Made by a program: the position numbers and the translations under genes
In this document: positions 45,418 to 53,869 of the stretch, piece after piece
Layout of the letters: every line of letters begins with the position of its first letter
Position numbering within the stretch: the stretch's first letter is position 1
Source: Psychrilyobacter atlanticus DSM 19335
GTDB taxonomy: Bacteria; Fusobacteriota; Fusobacteriia; Fusobacteriales; Fusobacteriaceae
Direction of reading: 5' to 3'
NCBI RefSeq assembly: GCF_000426625.1
Contig: NZ_KE384548.1
Coordinates: 372,001-436,000 of the forward strand
DNA: 64,000 nucleotides
Notes under the pieces: model-generated
The model's database searches: none
Told to the model about the DNA's origin: nothing
Seen by the model: the letters and a program-made list of their open reading frames with translations, nothing else

Positions 45418-46293
45418 TTAATTCTTCAAATATTCATTAAATATTACGTCACCTATTTGAACAATAGCTTCATTTCTCTCAACAAATGTTGCATCCGTTT
45501 GAGTTAAATAGACACTGATAATTATAGGAGTTCTATCTTCAGACCAAACTACTGCTGTTATACCTCGAGAGCCATACCCTCCGGCACCTGATCTGTCTGC
45601 AATAAGATATTTTTTAGGAAGAACCGCTCTAAAGAGGTTATCTGCGACCTTATTATCCATCATCCATTTTTTTAGTTGCTCTTTTGAAGTGTTAGATAAT
45701 ACTTTTCCATATAATAATTTATTTAGGGTTTTTACAATAGCCTTTGGGGTTGTAGTATCACGTTCATCCCCTTTTAAAGCTTCATTAAGTTCCGGTTCTA
45801 TTCTATCTATTCTAGTTGTAGTATCACCTATTTCTCTTAAAAATTTAGTTAATTCTTGAGGACCCCCTAAATTTTCTAACATTATATTTGCAGCGGTATT
45901 GTCACTCATTGACATAGCTGCTGAACAAACTTCATTTAATTTCATTGTCTCACCTACAAACTCTTTTGTAACTGGAGCATAGCTAAGAATTTCATCCTCA
46001 TGTATACTTATCTTTTTTTCTAATGATAACAATCTTTGATCTGTTTTATATAAAATATTTGCCGCTGCTAAAGTTTTAAATGTACTCATCAATGGAAACC
46101 TTTTGTCACCATTATACTCTGATATTCTATGATCTTTAGTATCATATACAGCCACACCAACATTTGCACCTAGCCTTTTTTCTACCGCAGTTATCTCTTT
46201 GATAACTACATTAGGAAGTTTATTTGCAAACGTAATTGAATTTACTAGTAACATACAAACTACAGGAATAAATTTTACTATTTTCTTTATCAT
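45418..46293 (-). CDS. class A beta-lactamase, CARB/RSG-like
   Basis: A 291-residue secreted serine beta-lactamase. The signal peptide ends near TFANK. Active-site motifs are S70-T-F-K in MSTFK, SDN130-132 in MSMSDNTAAN, the omega-loop Glu166 in RIEPELNE, and R234-S-G in DRSGAGGYGSRG. Most class A enzymes have K-T/S-G; the RSG form marks the CARB/PSE carbenicillinases, and the following TAVVWSEDRTPIIISVYL and ATFVERNEAIVQIGDVIF are also close to CARB. The ATG at 46293 follows GGAGAG. Expected activity is hydrolysis of penicillins, mainly carboxypenicillins; this is inferred from motifs. Confidence 0.93.
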   Translation of the reverse strand: MIKKIVKFIPVVCMLLVNSITFANKLPNVVIKEITAVEKRLGANVGVAVYDTKDHRISEYNGDKRFPLMSTFKTLAAANILYKTDQRLLSLEKKISIHEDEILSYAPVTKEFVGETMKLNEVCSAAMSMSDNTAANIMLENLGGPQELTKFLREIGDTTTRIDRIEPELNEALKGDERDTTTPKAIVKTLNKLLYGKVLSNTSKEQLKKWMMDNKVADNLFRAVLPKKYLIADRSGAGGYGSRGITAVVWSEDRTPIIISVYLTQTDATFVERNEAIVQIGDVIFNEYLKN

Positions 46294-46322
46294 ACTCTTC
46301 TCTCCTTCATATATATTTTTCA

Positions 46323-46361
46323 TTGTTATATTATAATAACAATGTTTTAAGAGGAGTTCAA
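46323..46361 (-). promoter_or_regulatory. bla promoter with an overlapping inverted repeat
   Basis: On the minus strand TTGAAC (46361-46356), 17 bases, and TATTAT (46338-46333). The -10 lies within TTGTTAT, six bases, ATAACAA (46342-46323), a 7-base inverted repeat that could be a repressor site. No blaI or blaR gene is nearby. Confidence 0.55.
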
Positions 46362-46402
46362 ATTTTTTATAATCAAACTAAAAAAACTAAATTCTAAACA
46401 TA

Positions 46403-46620
46403 CTATTTAATTTTCAATGTCCACCAAAACAACTCGCTTATAGAATTTGCCCTTCTAAAAACCTTAAACTGAAATAATTTAGTCTTATGATTCCATGGCG
46501 CTATCTTAAATTCTAATCCTTTTCCTTTGAGTTTAAATCCTCCAAACACAGCGACACCTTATATTTATCCAGTTCACTGTCTATCTGATCATTGGAGGTC
46601 AAATAATCACGGACAAAATT
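46403..46620 (-). pseudogene. unidentified gene remnant
   Basis: On the minus strand NDQIDSELDKYK is read in one frame (from about 46600), then the frame shifts and about 50 residues follow (VAVFGGFKLKGKGL..., ending SELFWWTLKIK) to a TAG at 46403. The two parts read like one protein with a frameshift near 46555. I cannot name the family. No start codon or ribosome site is present. Confidence 0.3.
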
Positions 46621-46640
46621 CAAAGAAAATCCAAAGAGAA
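46611..46640. repeat. GGACAAAATTCAAAGAAAATC repeat, copy 1
   Basis: A 30-base stretch starting GGACAAAATTCAAAGAAAAT recurs with small changes at 59694-59733 and 63217-63256, each time in gene-free DNA. Confidence 0.55.
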
Positions 46641-46840
46641 GTGAAAAAAACTACTAAGAGAACATTAAATGTTAATATAACTCTTCTTAAATAGTGTCTA
46701 TTAGAGGTTGTAAGCTTTCAAATCATAATAAAATTATGGTATATTTTATTATAGGAAAAAATCACCTACATAAATGTAGATATATAATTTTTTATCTATT
46801 ATTAACAATTAAAAAGGGCATAGAAAGAGGAGGAGATTAA

Positions 46841-48103
46841 ATGATATTATTATGGACTAAAGAAAACTGCATTGCAAAAATAAAAATAAAAAATTTAGGG
46901 TATGATACTCTTCACGTCACTTCTTTTGAGAAAATGATTGAATTACTTAGAAATAATCCAACAATTAATTTGCTTATAATTGATGTCGATTCATTTGATA
47001 ATGTTATAATTTTTCTAGAAGAAATTTTAGCAATTAAAAATATTCCTATTATATACCTTACGTCAAAACACGAAAGATCTTTGGATGAAAAATATAATAA
47101 TACTGCTTGTTATGGATATCTCTATAGTAATTCTAATAATTTTGTTTTTGATTCTACAATTAAAATGGCTTTTAGTTTTTTTGAAAAAAACAAAAAATTA
47201 AAAAAGTTGGAAGGACAGTTAAAAAAAGGTGAAATAGAATATCAAAATATATTTAAAAATCATCACGCTATAATGTTAATTATAAATCCTAAAACTGGGG
47301 ATATCATTCGAGCTAACCTTGCCGCTAGTAATTTTTATGGATGGAGTCAGAAAGAACTAAGGAATATGAATATAAGAGATATAAATACGCTAACTAAAGA
47401 ACAAGTTAAAGCTAAGATGCAATTAGCAAATTCAAAAAATAAAGCCCAATTCTTCTTTAAGCACAAATTATCTGATGGAACTATTAAGGATGTTGAGGTG
47501 CATTCAGGATCAATGATGATAGAAGGGAATAAAATGCTTTTTTCTATTATTTACGATATAACCGAACGTAAACAGGCTGAAAAAAAAATTAAATACTTTG
47601 CTTACTTTGATTCATTAACAAGTTTACCTAATCGTAAAATGTTTTCTGAAAAATTAAATCAAGCAATTTTGAATTCAGAAAAAAATAATTTAAAATTTGC
47701 TCTTTTTTTCATGGATTTAGATTCTTTTAAAAATGTTAACGATTCCTTTGGGCATCTTATAGGAGATCAACTTCTCATTAACGTCGCAAAACGTCTAAAA
47801 AAAAGTCTACGTAAAGATAGTAAAATATTTCGTTTAGGTGGAGACGAATTCGCAATAATTGTAGAGGACATTACTACCTATCAAAAGATTTCTATAATTT
47901 GTAATAGAATACTTAAAGAATTAGAAAAACCTTTTATCCTTAACAATAACGAAGTGTCTTCTTCTGTCAGCATAGGTATTTCTATTTATCCTGATAATGG
48001 GTTAGATGCTAAAACTATTTTAAAAAACTCAGATAAAGCAATGTATAACGTAAAAAAATCTGGGAAAAGGGGATATAAATTTTATTCTTCAGAGATAATT
48101 TAA
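46841..48103 (+). CDS. diguanylate cyclase with receiver-like, PAS and GGDEF domains
   Basis: A 420-residue cytoplasmic protein. Residues 1-120 resemble a receiver fold (LLIIDVDSFDNVIIFLEEI, IPIIYLTSKHE) with only one convincing acidic position, so phosphorylation is doubtful. Residues 135-250 form a PAS domain ending in DITERKQAE. Residues 255-420 are a GGDEF domain (DSLTSLPNRKMF, FMDLDSFKNVNDSFGH, RLGGDEFAII). The active site is intact and should make c-di-GMP. No RxxD I-site lies at the usual place: five residues before GGDEF the sequence is RKDSKIF. It is a single gene; the sensed signal is unknown. Confidence 0.9.
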   Translation: MILLWTKENCIAKIKIKNLGYDTLHVTSFEKMIELLRNNPTINLLIIDVDSFDNVIIFLEEILAIKNIPIIYLTSKHERSLDEKYNNTACYGYLYSNSNNFVFDSTIKMAFSFFEKNKKLKKLEGQLKKGEIEYQNIFKNHHAIMLIINPKTGDIIRANLAASNFYGWSQKELRNMNIRDINTLTKEQVKAKMQLANSKNKAQFFFKHKLSDGTIKDVEVHSGSMMIEGNKMLFSIIYDITERKQAEKKIKYFAYFDSLTSLPNRKMFSEKLNQAILNSEKNNLKFALFFMDLDSFKNVNDSFGHLIGDQLLINVAKRLKKSLRKDSKIFRLGGDEFAIIVEDITTYQKISIICNRILKELEKPFILNNNEVSSSVSIGISIYPDNGLDAKTILKNSDKAMYNVKKSGKRGYKFYSSEII

Positions 48104-48451
48104 ATTTTTCTTTATTTATAAATTTTTTTCATATTCTTCAAATTATTTTATTAGCTAGAGTAATTATTGAATAAATTAGAATAGAAAATAAAAAAGATCC
48201 TAATTTTTTAGGATCTTTTATTATTTGAATTTTCATAGTTCTTCTTTAAAAAAGTCCACAATCTGTAGGCTTTTATTTTTAGAATAAAATAGATACCATA
48301 GCAAGTATCGTTATGAACCTTTAAGTTTAAACATTTAAATACTTCTTTTTTCTAATTAGGCAACAAGTTATTGCACAATTGTAGATCAATAAAGATAAAA
48401 GTTTCTCATGTACTTTTTATTTTAGGATAATGCATTAACTTTTCTAATTTT
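48104..48451. other. gene-free region with a repeat hairpin
   Basis: I see no gene. The dispersed GATCCTAA hairpin lies at 48196-48215. The rest is AT-rich DNA between the cyclase gene and the AlbA_2 remnant. Confidence 0.5.
48196..48215. repeat. dispersed GATCCTAA hairpin, copy 2
   Basis: GATCCTAATTTTTTAGGATC with AAAAAA on the left and TTTTATTATTT on the right. The same flanks occur around copy 4 at 54612. Confidence 0.88.
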
Positions 48452-48630
48452 TTAAGGTATAATGAGTTGATTTTCTTTTATAAAATTCAAAATGATTTTT
48501 TCTTGATTATTTAGTATTTTCCCAGTACTTTTGAGTTTTCCAGTACTTTCGTTTCTAAATAATCTAACTCCTACAAAATCATTTATCTCTTCTATAAATG
48601 GCTCTTTTAACCCTGCTTTTAAACATGATA
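48452..48630 (-). pseudogene. remnant of AlbA_2-type gene C-terminus with internal deletion
   Basis: On the minus strand the reading CLKAGLKEPFIEEINDFVG, then VRLFRNESTGK, matches the protein at the window's end (63639-64000) almost exactly. After KIILNFIKEN the reading jumps to the last bases before the stop. The missing stretch is bounded in the intact copy by GAAAA at both ends. The tandem repeat of the intact copy is also shorter here. Nothing upstream of CLKAGL is preserved. Confidence 0.8.
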
Positions 48631-49059
48631 TTCTAAAAAATAAACTTCACGATTATTTATACTAGATTCTCCAACTCTAACAACTTTAGCTCCGAGCTTA
48701 GAGTAGAAATTTACAACTTCTGGAGTAGCAACTAGAGAAAAAGAAGCAATAGATTCTTTTTTACAATAAGAAATTAAAAAATACCACATTATTTGCCCAT
48801 ATCCGCTACCTATCAAGTTAGAAGATATATAAAAATGATTAAGAGTTTTACTAAGAGTTTCGAGAGAAAAAAAGCCTAAAATATTTAAAGAATCTTCTAA
48901 AATTAGGACATGATTATTTTCTATATATTTTTCTGTCACTGAATACTGTTCTTTAAATATATCAAGAAATTCTTGCCCAAATCCCCAGTAACCTTCAGAA
49001 GAAACAGCTAAATTTGTTAAGAATTTTGCTTCAGTTGGTATAGCTAGCCTAATATTCAT
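48619..49059 (-). CDS. GNAT-family N-acetyltransferase
   Basis: A 146-residue single-domain GNAT. It begins MNIRLAIPTEAKFLTNLAV, has the acetyl-CoA loop in NLIGSGYGQIMWYFLISYC (a Q/RxxGxG-like SGYGQ), and the C-terminal FYSKLGAKVVRVGE of GNAT motif B. The ATG at 49059 follows GGGAG. Its last four codons and stop lie inside the AlbA_2 remnant, so the 3' end was made by recombination; the natural C-terminus may have been a few residues different. The substrate is unknown. Confidence 0.8.
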   Translation of the reverse strand: MNIRLAIPTEAKFLTNLAVSSEGYWGFGQEFLDIFKEQYSVTEKYIENNHVLILEDSLNILGFFSLETLSKTLNHFYISSNLIGSGYGQIMWYFLISYCKKESIASFSLVATPEVVNFYSKLGAKVVRVGESSINNREVYFLEYHV

Positions 49060-49176
49060 AATATCAACTCCCATAAATACATTTAATATTTTATACCTTT
49101 ATTAAAAAAAATATCAAGAACAATTAAGAATTTGTTTCTAGATTTAATGATTGTTTCAATTTAAAAAATAATAAAA

Positions 49177-49196
49177 GATCCTAATTTTTTAGGATC
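49177..49196. repeat. dispersed GATCCTAA hairpin, copy 3
   Basis: GATCCTAATTTTTTAGGATC lies 6 bases beyond the stop of the intact yhcG-like gene on the minus strand and can act as its terminator. Confidence 0.88.
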
Positions 49197-49201
49197 TATA
49201 C

Positions 49202-50218
49202 TTAACTTTCATCTTCTACTATCTTTTTTAACTCTTCTTTAGAAGGGAGGACTGTATTATATCTACTAGCAAAAATTTGTGTGTTATTTTCAGGGAGAGT
49301 TATCTCCACCAAAGTATCATTTTTATTCTTACATATAATTATTCCAATAGTTTTATTTTCATCCTCTAATTTTACATATCTATCATAATAATTTACATAC
49401 ATTTGCATCTGTCCTATATCCTGGTGTTTCAATTTTCCTATTTTTAAATCTATAACTACAAAACATTTTAATATTCTATTATAAAATACTAAATCTACAA
49501 AAAAATGTTCTTCATCAAAAGTAAATTTTACTTGTCTACCTTGGAATAGAAACCCTTTTCCTAATTCCATGATAAATTTTTCTATATGGTTTATAATAGC
49601 CGTTTCAAGATCATTTTCACTATATTTTGTCAAACCTTCCAAACCTAAAAATTCTAAAACATATGGATCTTTCACTAAATTTTTAGGTTTTTCAATTAAT
49701 TGCCCTTGTTTTGACAATAGTTTTATTTCTTCTTTATCACGACTAAGTACTAACCTTTCATACAATCCTGTATCAAACTGTCTTTTAAGTTCTCTCAAAC
49801 TCCAATTATTATTAGTCGATTCTATCTCATAGAAATTACGTTCCTCTAAACTGTCTATCTTGCATAAGAATATATAGTGGGACCAACTCAATTTGAATTG
49901 GGCAGACAGTGTCTGCCCAATTGAATATTTTTGATAAAACATTCTCATTTGTTTTAAATTTCTCTCTGAAAATCCTTTTCCAAATTCTAAAGTTAACTTT
50001 TTAGAAAGAGTTTCTAGTAATTTCTTTCCGTATTCAGCTCTCTTTTTTCCTTCTTGCTCCTCCACTACTATCATCCTACCTATTTCAAAATAGGTGTTAA
50101 CCATAGCACTGTTTATTACTTTATTTACATTTTTTCTAGCTTGTTGGAGTAACTCAGAGATATTTTGATAAATATTATTATTTACGTTTACTCTTTCATT
50201 TTTTTTTTTGATTTCCAT
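49202..50218 (-). CDS. YhcG/DUF1016 PDDEXK nuclease-family protein (intact)
   Basis: A 338-residue protein. The N-terminal helical domain (about 1-170) has the DUF1016 hallmarks YFEIGRMIVVEEQEGKKRAEYG, SKKLTLEFGKGFSERNLKQMRMFYQKY and LSWSHYIFLCKI. The C-terminal PDDEXK-like domain (about 195-325) has FFVDLVFYNRILKCFVVIDLKIGKL (D...D-x-K; most relatives have E-L-K) and QMQMYVNYYDRY. Family members occur in mobile and defence-linked regions and are proposed DNA-repair or restriction-like nucleases. This genome has a second, decayed relative at 40170-41057, also trailed by the same hairpin. Confidence 0.9.
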   Translation of the reverse strand: MEIKKKNERVNVNNNIYQNISELLQQARKNVNKVINSAMVNTYFEIGRMIVVEEQEGKKRAEYGKKLLETLSKKLTLEFGKGFSERNLKQMRMFYQKYSIGQTLSAQFKLSWSHYIFLCKIDSLEERNFYEIESTNNNWSLRELKRQFDTGLYERLVLSRDKEEIKLLSKQGQLIEKPKNLVKDPYVLEFLGLEGLTKYSENDLETAIINHIEKFIMELGKGFLFQGRQVKFTFDEEHFFVDLVFYNRILKCFVVIDLKIGKLKHQDIGQMQMYVNYYDRYVKLEDENKTIGIIICKNKNDTLVEITLPENNTQIFASRYNTVLPSKEELKKIVEDES

Positions 50219-50323
50219 TTATTCCTCCAATCTGTCATTTCTTAATTAATTTTATATATTAACTTTTAGCATAAATTTATATTGTCTTTTTAAGCTCTAT
50301 TTTCTTACTGTCTCAAATGGAAG

Positions 50324-50818
50324 TTATAAAAGGGTTATAGCCTGCGCCTTTGCCCTCTCTAGCCTCTTACTAATATGATTTATAGTCTTAATATCATCAT
50401 TAATCATCTTACTAAACTCTCTTATTTGAGTATCTGATACTTTGCTGATATCTGGTATTATTATATTCCTATGTTCATCATACATTGTCACGCCCTGTAT
50501 CGTATAACCTTCTTTAAAGTCCTTATGACCCGCTAGTACTATGGTAGTAAGATGTATATCATCTCCACTTCTATCTAATATTAACTTAATTTTAGATTCC
50601 TTAGGGATATTCTTGAAATTATTTTCAAAATACTTTTTATCATCTTCTAACCTTGTTTCCTTATCTCTATCATCAGTGTGAAGTTTTATAATACTCATTA
50701 GTAATTCATCATTCTCTACATAGTCATAAATACTTGAAACACTATCCTCTAAGACTTTGAGTTCTACTCCCATCGTCAGAGTAGAAATTAATAATAACCC
50801 CATTAATATTTTTTTCAT
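50324..50818 (-). CDS. exported protein of unknown function
   Basis: A 164-residue protein with a signal peptide (MKKILMGLLLISTLTMG) and a hydrophilic mature part. It shows no motif I recognise (LKVLEDSVSSIYDYVENDELLMSI..., TTIVLAGHKDFKEGYTIQGVTMYDE). The C-terminal 40 residues look helical and coiled. A ribosome site AAGGA precedes the ATG. It is flanked upstream on the same strand by the kinase-like gene, 90 bases away. Confidence 0.6.
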   Translation of the reverse strand: MKKILMGLLLISTLTMGVELKVLEDSVSSIYDYVENDELLMSIIKLHTDDRDKETRLEDDKKYFENNFKNIPKESKIKLILDRSGDDIHLTTIVLAGHKDFKEGYTIQGVTMYDEHRNIIIPDISKVSDTQIREFSKMINDDIKTINHISKRLERAKAQAITLL

Positions 50819-50907
50819 TCCTTAACTCCCTTTTTTTAATTACTTTATTGCTCTTAATTATAATCTTTACTTAATATATTTGGTATTGAGGTTAAGATTA
50901 ATACAAT

Positions 50908-51558
50908 CTATATATTAAGTTCTTTTTTTACACTTTCTAAATTATAATCAATCATTTTCTTATAGCCTAAAAATTCTTCTCTTAACTCCTCTTTGAAATC
51001 TTTATAAAAATTATTCTTAAATTTTATAAAAACATATTTTTTAAATTTCTTTGTTCTGTATAATTTTCTTTTATAAGCATCTAAATCTATAAGAACTAAT
51101 TCTCCTTCACTATTCAGTAAGGCTCCGTCAGTATTATAATCAGTTGGGTATATTTTGTTTTTTAATATTATTAAAAAGTAGTCAAAAAAAGTCTGAAGAA
51201 GTTCCTTAGTATAACCACATTCGTGCATATGAATCCCTGCTTTTTCAGTTACATATAATGATTCTCTCTCAAAAAAAGAAGTTTTATTTATCGAAGTAGC
51301 CAAAGCTTTTGCATGTGGTATGTGTATTTTATTTAATTTGTTTGAGATATATTTATAATGAACTACAGGATCTTTTTTTAAACCAAAAGCAATGGGAATT
51401 TTTCTCCGACCATAGGATCTATATTTTTTGATATAGCAGGTTAATCCATATATATTTTCTACATAAACATTTTTTTTATCTCTGTCATTACTAATACACC
51501 TCTTGTTTTTTAATTCTTCATAATTAAAATAACTCTTAAAATAACTCTCTGGCAGCAT
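50908..51558 (-). CDS. kinase-like protein, LPS-kinase (WaaP/Kdo kinase) type
   Basis: A 216-residue protein with a small eukaryote-type kinase fold. After a beta-rich N-lobe (residues 30-90), the catalytic-loop-like YPTDYNTDGALLNSEGELVLIDLDAY (about 142-167) stands where lipopolysaccharide kinases have H-x-D-x4-N and D-F/L-D. The usual loop histidine is replaced by threonine, aspartate is retained and the following N and DLD are present. This suggests phosphorylation of a lipopolysaccharide core sugar, but assignment is tentative. It is not surrounded by other LPS genes. Confidence 0.6.
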   Translation of the reverse strand: MLPESYFKSYFNYEELKNKRCISNDRDKKNVYVENIYGLTCYIKKYRSYGRRKIPIAFGLKKDPVVHYKYISNKLNKIHIPHAKALATSINKTSFFERESLYVTEKAGIHMHECGYTKELLQTFFDYFLIILKNKIYPTDYNTDGALLNSEGELVLIDLDAYKRKLYRTKKFKKYVFIKFKNNFYKDFKEELREEFLGYKKMIDYNLESVKKELNI

Positions 51559-51728
51559 CTCGAACCTCCTTTAAATAAAACTTTATTATTAATTTATTTT
51601 AATTTTACATTAGTTAGCAGATTTTTAATAGATACTTTATTAAAAAAAATTAATTTTAGTCCTAGAAATAATCTGCTATTAATAGTATAGTAATTATAGA
51701 AACAAATAAAATATTAGGAGGTTTAGAA

Positions 51729-52286
51729 ATGAAAAGAGTTAAAATTTTATTAGGAATGTTATTTTTGTTATCTAGTATGTCATTTGCGACTGGATTTCAA
51801 TTTAACGCAATGGGGAGTCAAATGCCAAAATCTGAAAATGTCAGTGGATTAAGATTAAATTTGCTTTATGGTAAAACAACTAATGTAACAGGATTAGACT
51901 TTAATCTAATTGCTTTAGGTGAGACTGAAAACTTCAAAGGGTTACAATTTGGACTTTTAGGCGCTAACAAAGTAAATAATTCATTTACTGGTGTTGGATT
52001 AGGTATTGCTAATTTACATAATGGATCATCGACTGGTGCTCTTTTAGGGTTAGTTAATATGAGTAATAATGTAAAAGGTGTACAATTAGGAACTGTTAAC
52101 TACTCTACTGGAAGATCTACTGTAGATCTTGGATTAGTAAACATTTCTCAAGGTGCAGCTTTCCAAATGGGATTATTTAATATGACTAATGATCTTACTG
52201 GTGTACAATTAGGTTTAATCAATATGGCAAAAACTGGATTTTTACCAATATTTCCATTCATTAATATCGATGGAAGATTATTCTAG
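51729..52286 (+). CDS. LA_2272-type surface repeat protein, second copy
   Basis: A 185-residue exported protein (signal peptide to about residue 21). It shares the repeat pattern of the gene at 10931: VSGLRLNLLYGKTTNVTGLDFNLIA, GVGLGIANLHNGSSTGALLGLVN, GVQLGTVNYS, LGLVNISQGAAFQMGLFN, GVQLGLINMAKTGFLPIFPFIN. Colinear repeats and identical spacing show the two are paralogues. The function of the family is unknown. It stands alone, ended by a palindromic terminator. Confidence 0.75.
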   Translation: MKRVKILLGMLFLLSSMSFATGFQFNAMGSQMPKSENVSGLRLNLLYGKTTNVTGLDFNLIALGETENFKGLQFGLLGANKVNNSFTGVGLGIANLHNGSSTGALLGLVNMSNNVKGVQLGTVNYSTGRSTVDLGLVNISQGAAFQMGLFNMTNDLTGVQLGLINMAKTGFLPIFPFINIDGRLF

Positions 52287-52301
52287 AATTAAAAAAATAA
52301 A

Positions 52302-52327
52302 GGTATCTCTAATTAATTAGAGATACC
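52302..52327. terminator. palindromic bidirectional terminator
   Basis: GGTATCTCTAAT and ATTAGAGATACC make a near-perfect palindrome with T tracts beyond, between the surface-repeat gene and the converging hydrolase gene. Confidence 0.9.
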
Positions 52328-52344
52328 TATTTTTTAATAACTGT

Positions 52345-53751
52345 TTAATAGATTTTATCTGTTATATTTTTTTCAACATAATTAAAAAAATCATTGTATC
52401 TAAGCCTTCCCGAGACATTAGCAGGAATAACTGCTGTTCCATTTTCTCCTTTAATATTTCCTCCTCCTAAGAATGTATCTTTTCCATAGAGAGGGTTTTC
52501 AGGAGAGATAGGTAAAGAAATATGTGCTAATGAAAAAGTATTTTTAGACCATTTAAAGTCTAACTCATTATTCATGTCAATTTTTTGTCCATTACTATAC
52601 TTTATCAGTTCAACCTTTTCTGTTTTATTCACCATATTACTCACCACTATAATATCGCCAATAATTTTAGATTCTTCTATTTCTTTTTCAAAGTTAATCT
52701 CTTTGATTTTAGATTCATATAAATCACTGTATTTTCTGTTAACATCAAAAATTGTAAGTTCATTTTTTTTATTCCTAATTTCCTCCAATACCTTAAATAG
52801 TTCTTGAGAGTCTACTGTAGCATCTTGAATAGACGTATAAGAATAAATTGGAGGTAAATCAGCTTTTTCGTTTTTACTAAGTTTTGAAAGGTTTTTTCGC
52901 GACTCTTTTATAAGAGTATATACCTGAGCTACAGAATTTTTATCAAAAGAATTATACTTAGCCATATCATATTCTGGATAGATATCTATCCATGCAAATT
53001 TATTTAACCCAGGAATCTTACTTACTAAGATATCTAAAAATACATATTTAGCCAAAGGGTCAATCCCCATTGCAGGGGAAAGCCAAAATACTCCATCTGG
53101 TCTTGGGAGTTTTTTGTCCTTACTTATGTCGTGGGTAATATATTGCAAAGTAGCGGTTGCTCCTGTGGAGAATCCCAACATATAGAATTTATAATTCTTT
53201 ATTCCCTGAATTTTATTTTTAACTATTTTTGCTCCAAACTTTGCAGTTTTTGAAAAATCTTTCCAGTTTAAGTTTAGAAGTTCGCCAGGATAAGTTCCAT
53301 GATAGGGATATCTTAAAGCCAACACATAATATCCCTTATCATAGAAAGTTTTTGCCATTTCTCTCATAGAATAAGGTGAACCTGTTAATCCATGAAGCAT
53401 TAAAATTCCTCCCTTTGGATTTTTAGGCATCATCTCAAAAGATAGGTTAACATCTTTTTCCAAATGGCCATAAGGGGAACTTTGTGAGCCTCTAATGTAT
53501 CTATTATAAGACCCCTTCTTTTTTATTTCAACTTCCTTATATATTTCTTCTAAAAATTTTTTTTCATCTGCTAAATAACTTTCGATATCACTATATTTGT
53601 CATAATCTAACTCTTTTACCTTACTGATTTTATGCCATGGCATAAGTTTTAAATTACTTTGTCTGTCTAAATATGCTCTTAAGATTTGAACTGTTATTAA
53701 GAAAAGCATTAATACAATTAACATTTTAACTATCAATTTAAATTTTTTCAT
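52345..53751 (-). CDS. membrane-anchored alpha/beta hydrolase
   Basis: A 468-residue protein. An N-terminal hydrophobic segment (residues 8-26) should anchor it to the membrane or be cleaved. The hydrolase core starts at GGILMLHGLTGSPYSMREMA (oxyanion loop HGLTG) and has the nucleophile elbow GFSTG, typical of serine esterases and lipases. The middle and C-terminal parts contain extra insertions; SLAHISLPISPENPLYG carries a plausible catalytic histidine. Its natural substrate is unknown. It is monocistronic by appearance. Confidence 0.82.
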   Translation of the reverse strand: MKKFKLIVKMLIVLMLFLITVQILRAYLDRQSNLKLMPWHKISKVKELDYDKYSDIESYLADEKKFLEEIYKEVEIKKKGSYNRYIRGSQSSPYGHLEKDVNLSFEMMPKNPKGGILMLHGLTGSPYSMREMAKTFYDKGYYVLALRYPYHGTYPGELLNLNWKDFSKTAKFGAKIVKNKIQGIKNYKFYMLGFSTGATATLQYITHDISKDKKLPRPDGVFWLSPAMGIDPLAKYVFLDILVSKIPGLNKFAWIDIYPEYDMAKYNSFDKNSVAQVYTLIKESRKNLSKLSKNEKADLPPIYSYTSIQDATVDSQELFKVLEEIRNKKNELTIFDVNRKYSDLYESKIKEINFEKEIEESKIIGDIIVVSNMVNKTEKVELIKYSNGQKIDMNNELDFKWSKNTFSLAHISLPISPENPLYGKDTFLGGGNIKGENGTAVIPANVSGRLRYNDFFNYVEKNITDKIY

Positions 53752-53869
53752 ATATAGCCTCCTAGCTTTTTCACGTTCATTCGATACCCGTATAATTATA
53801 CATATATCTAAAAAGTGAAGATAAATCTTTGTTCACTTATATATATTCACAAAATTTAATATACATTTA

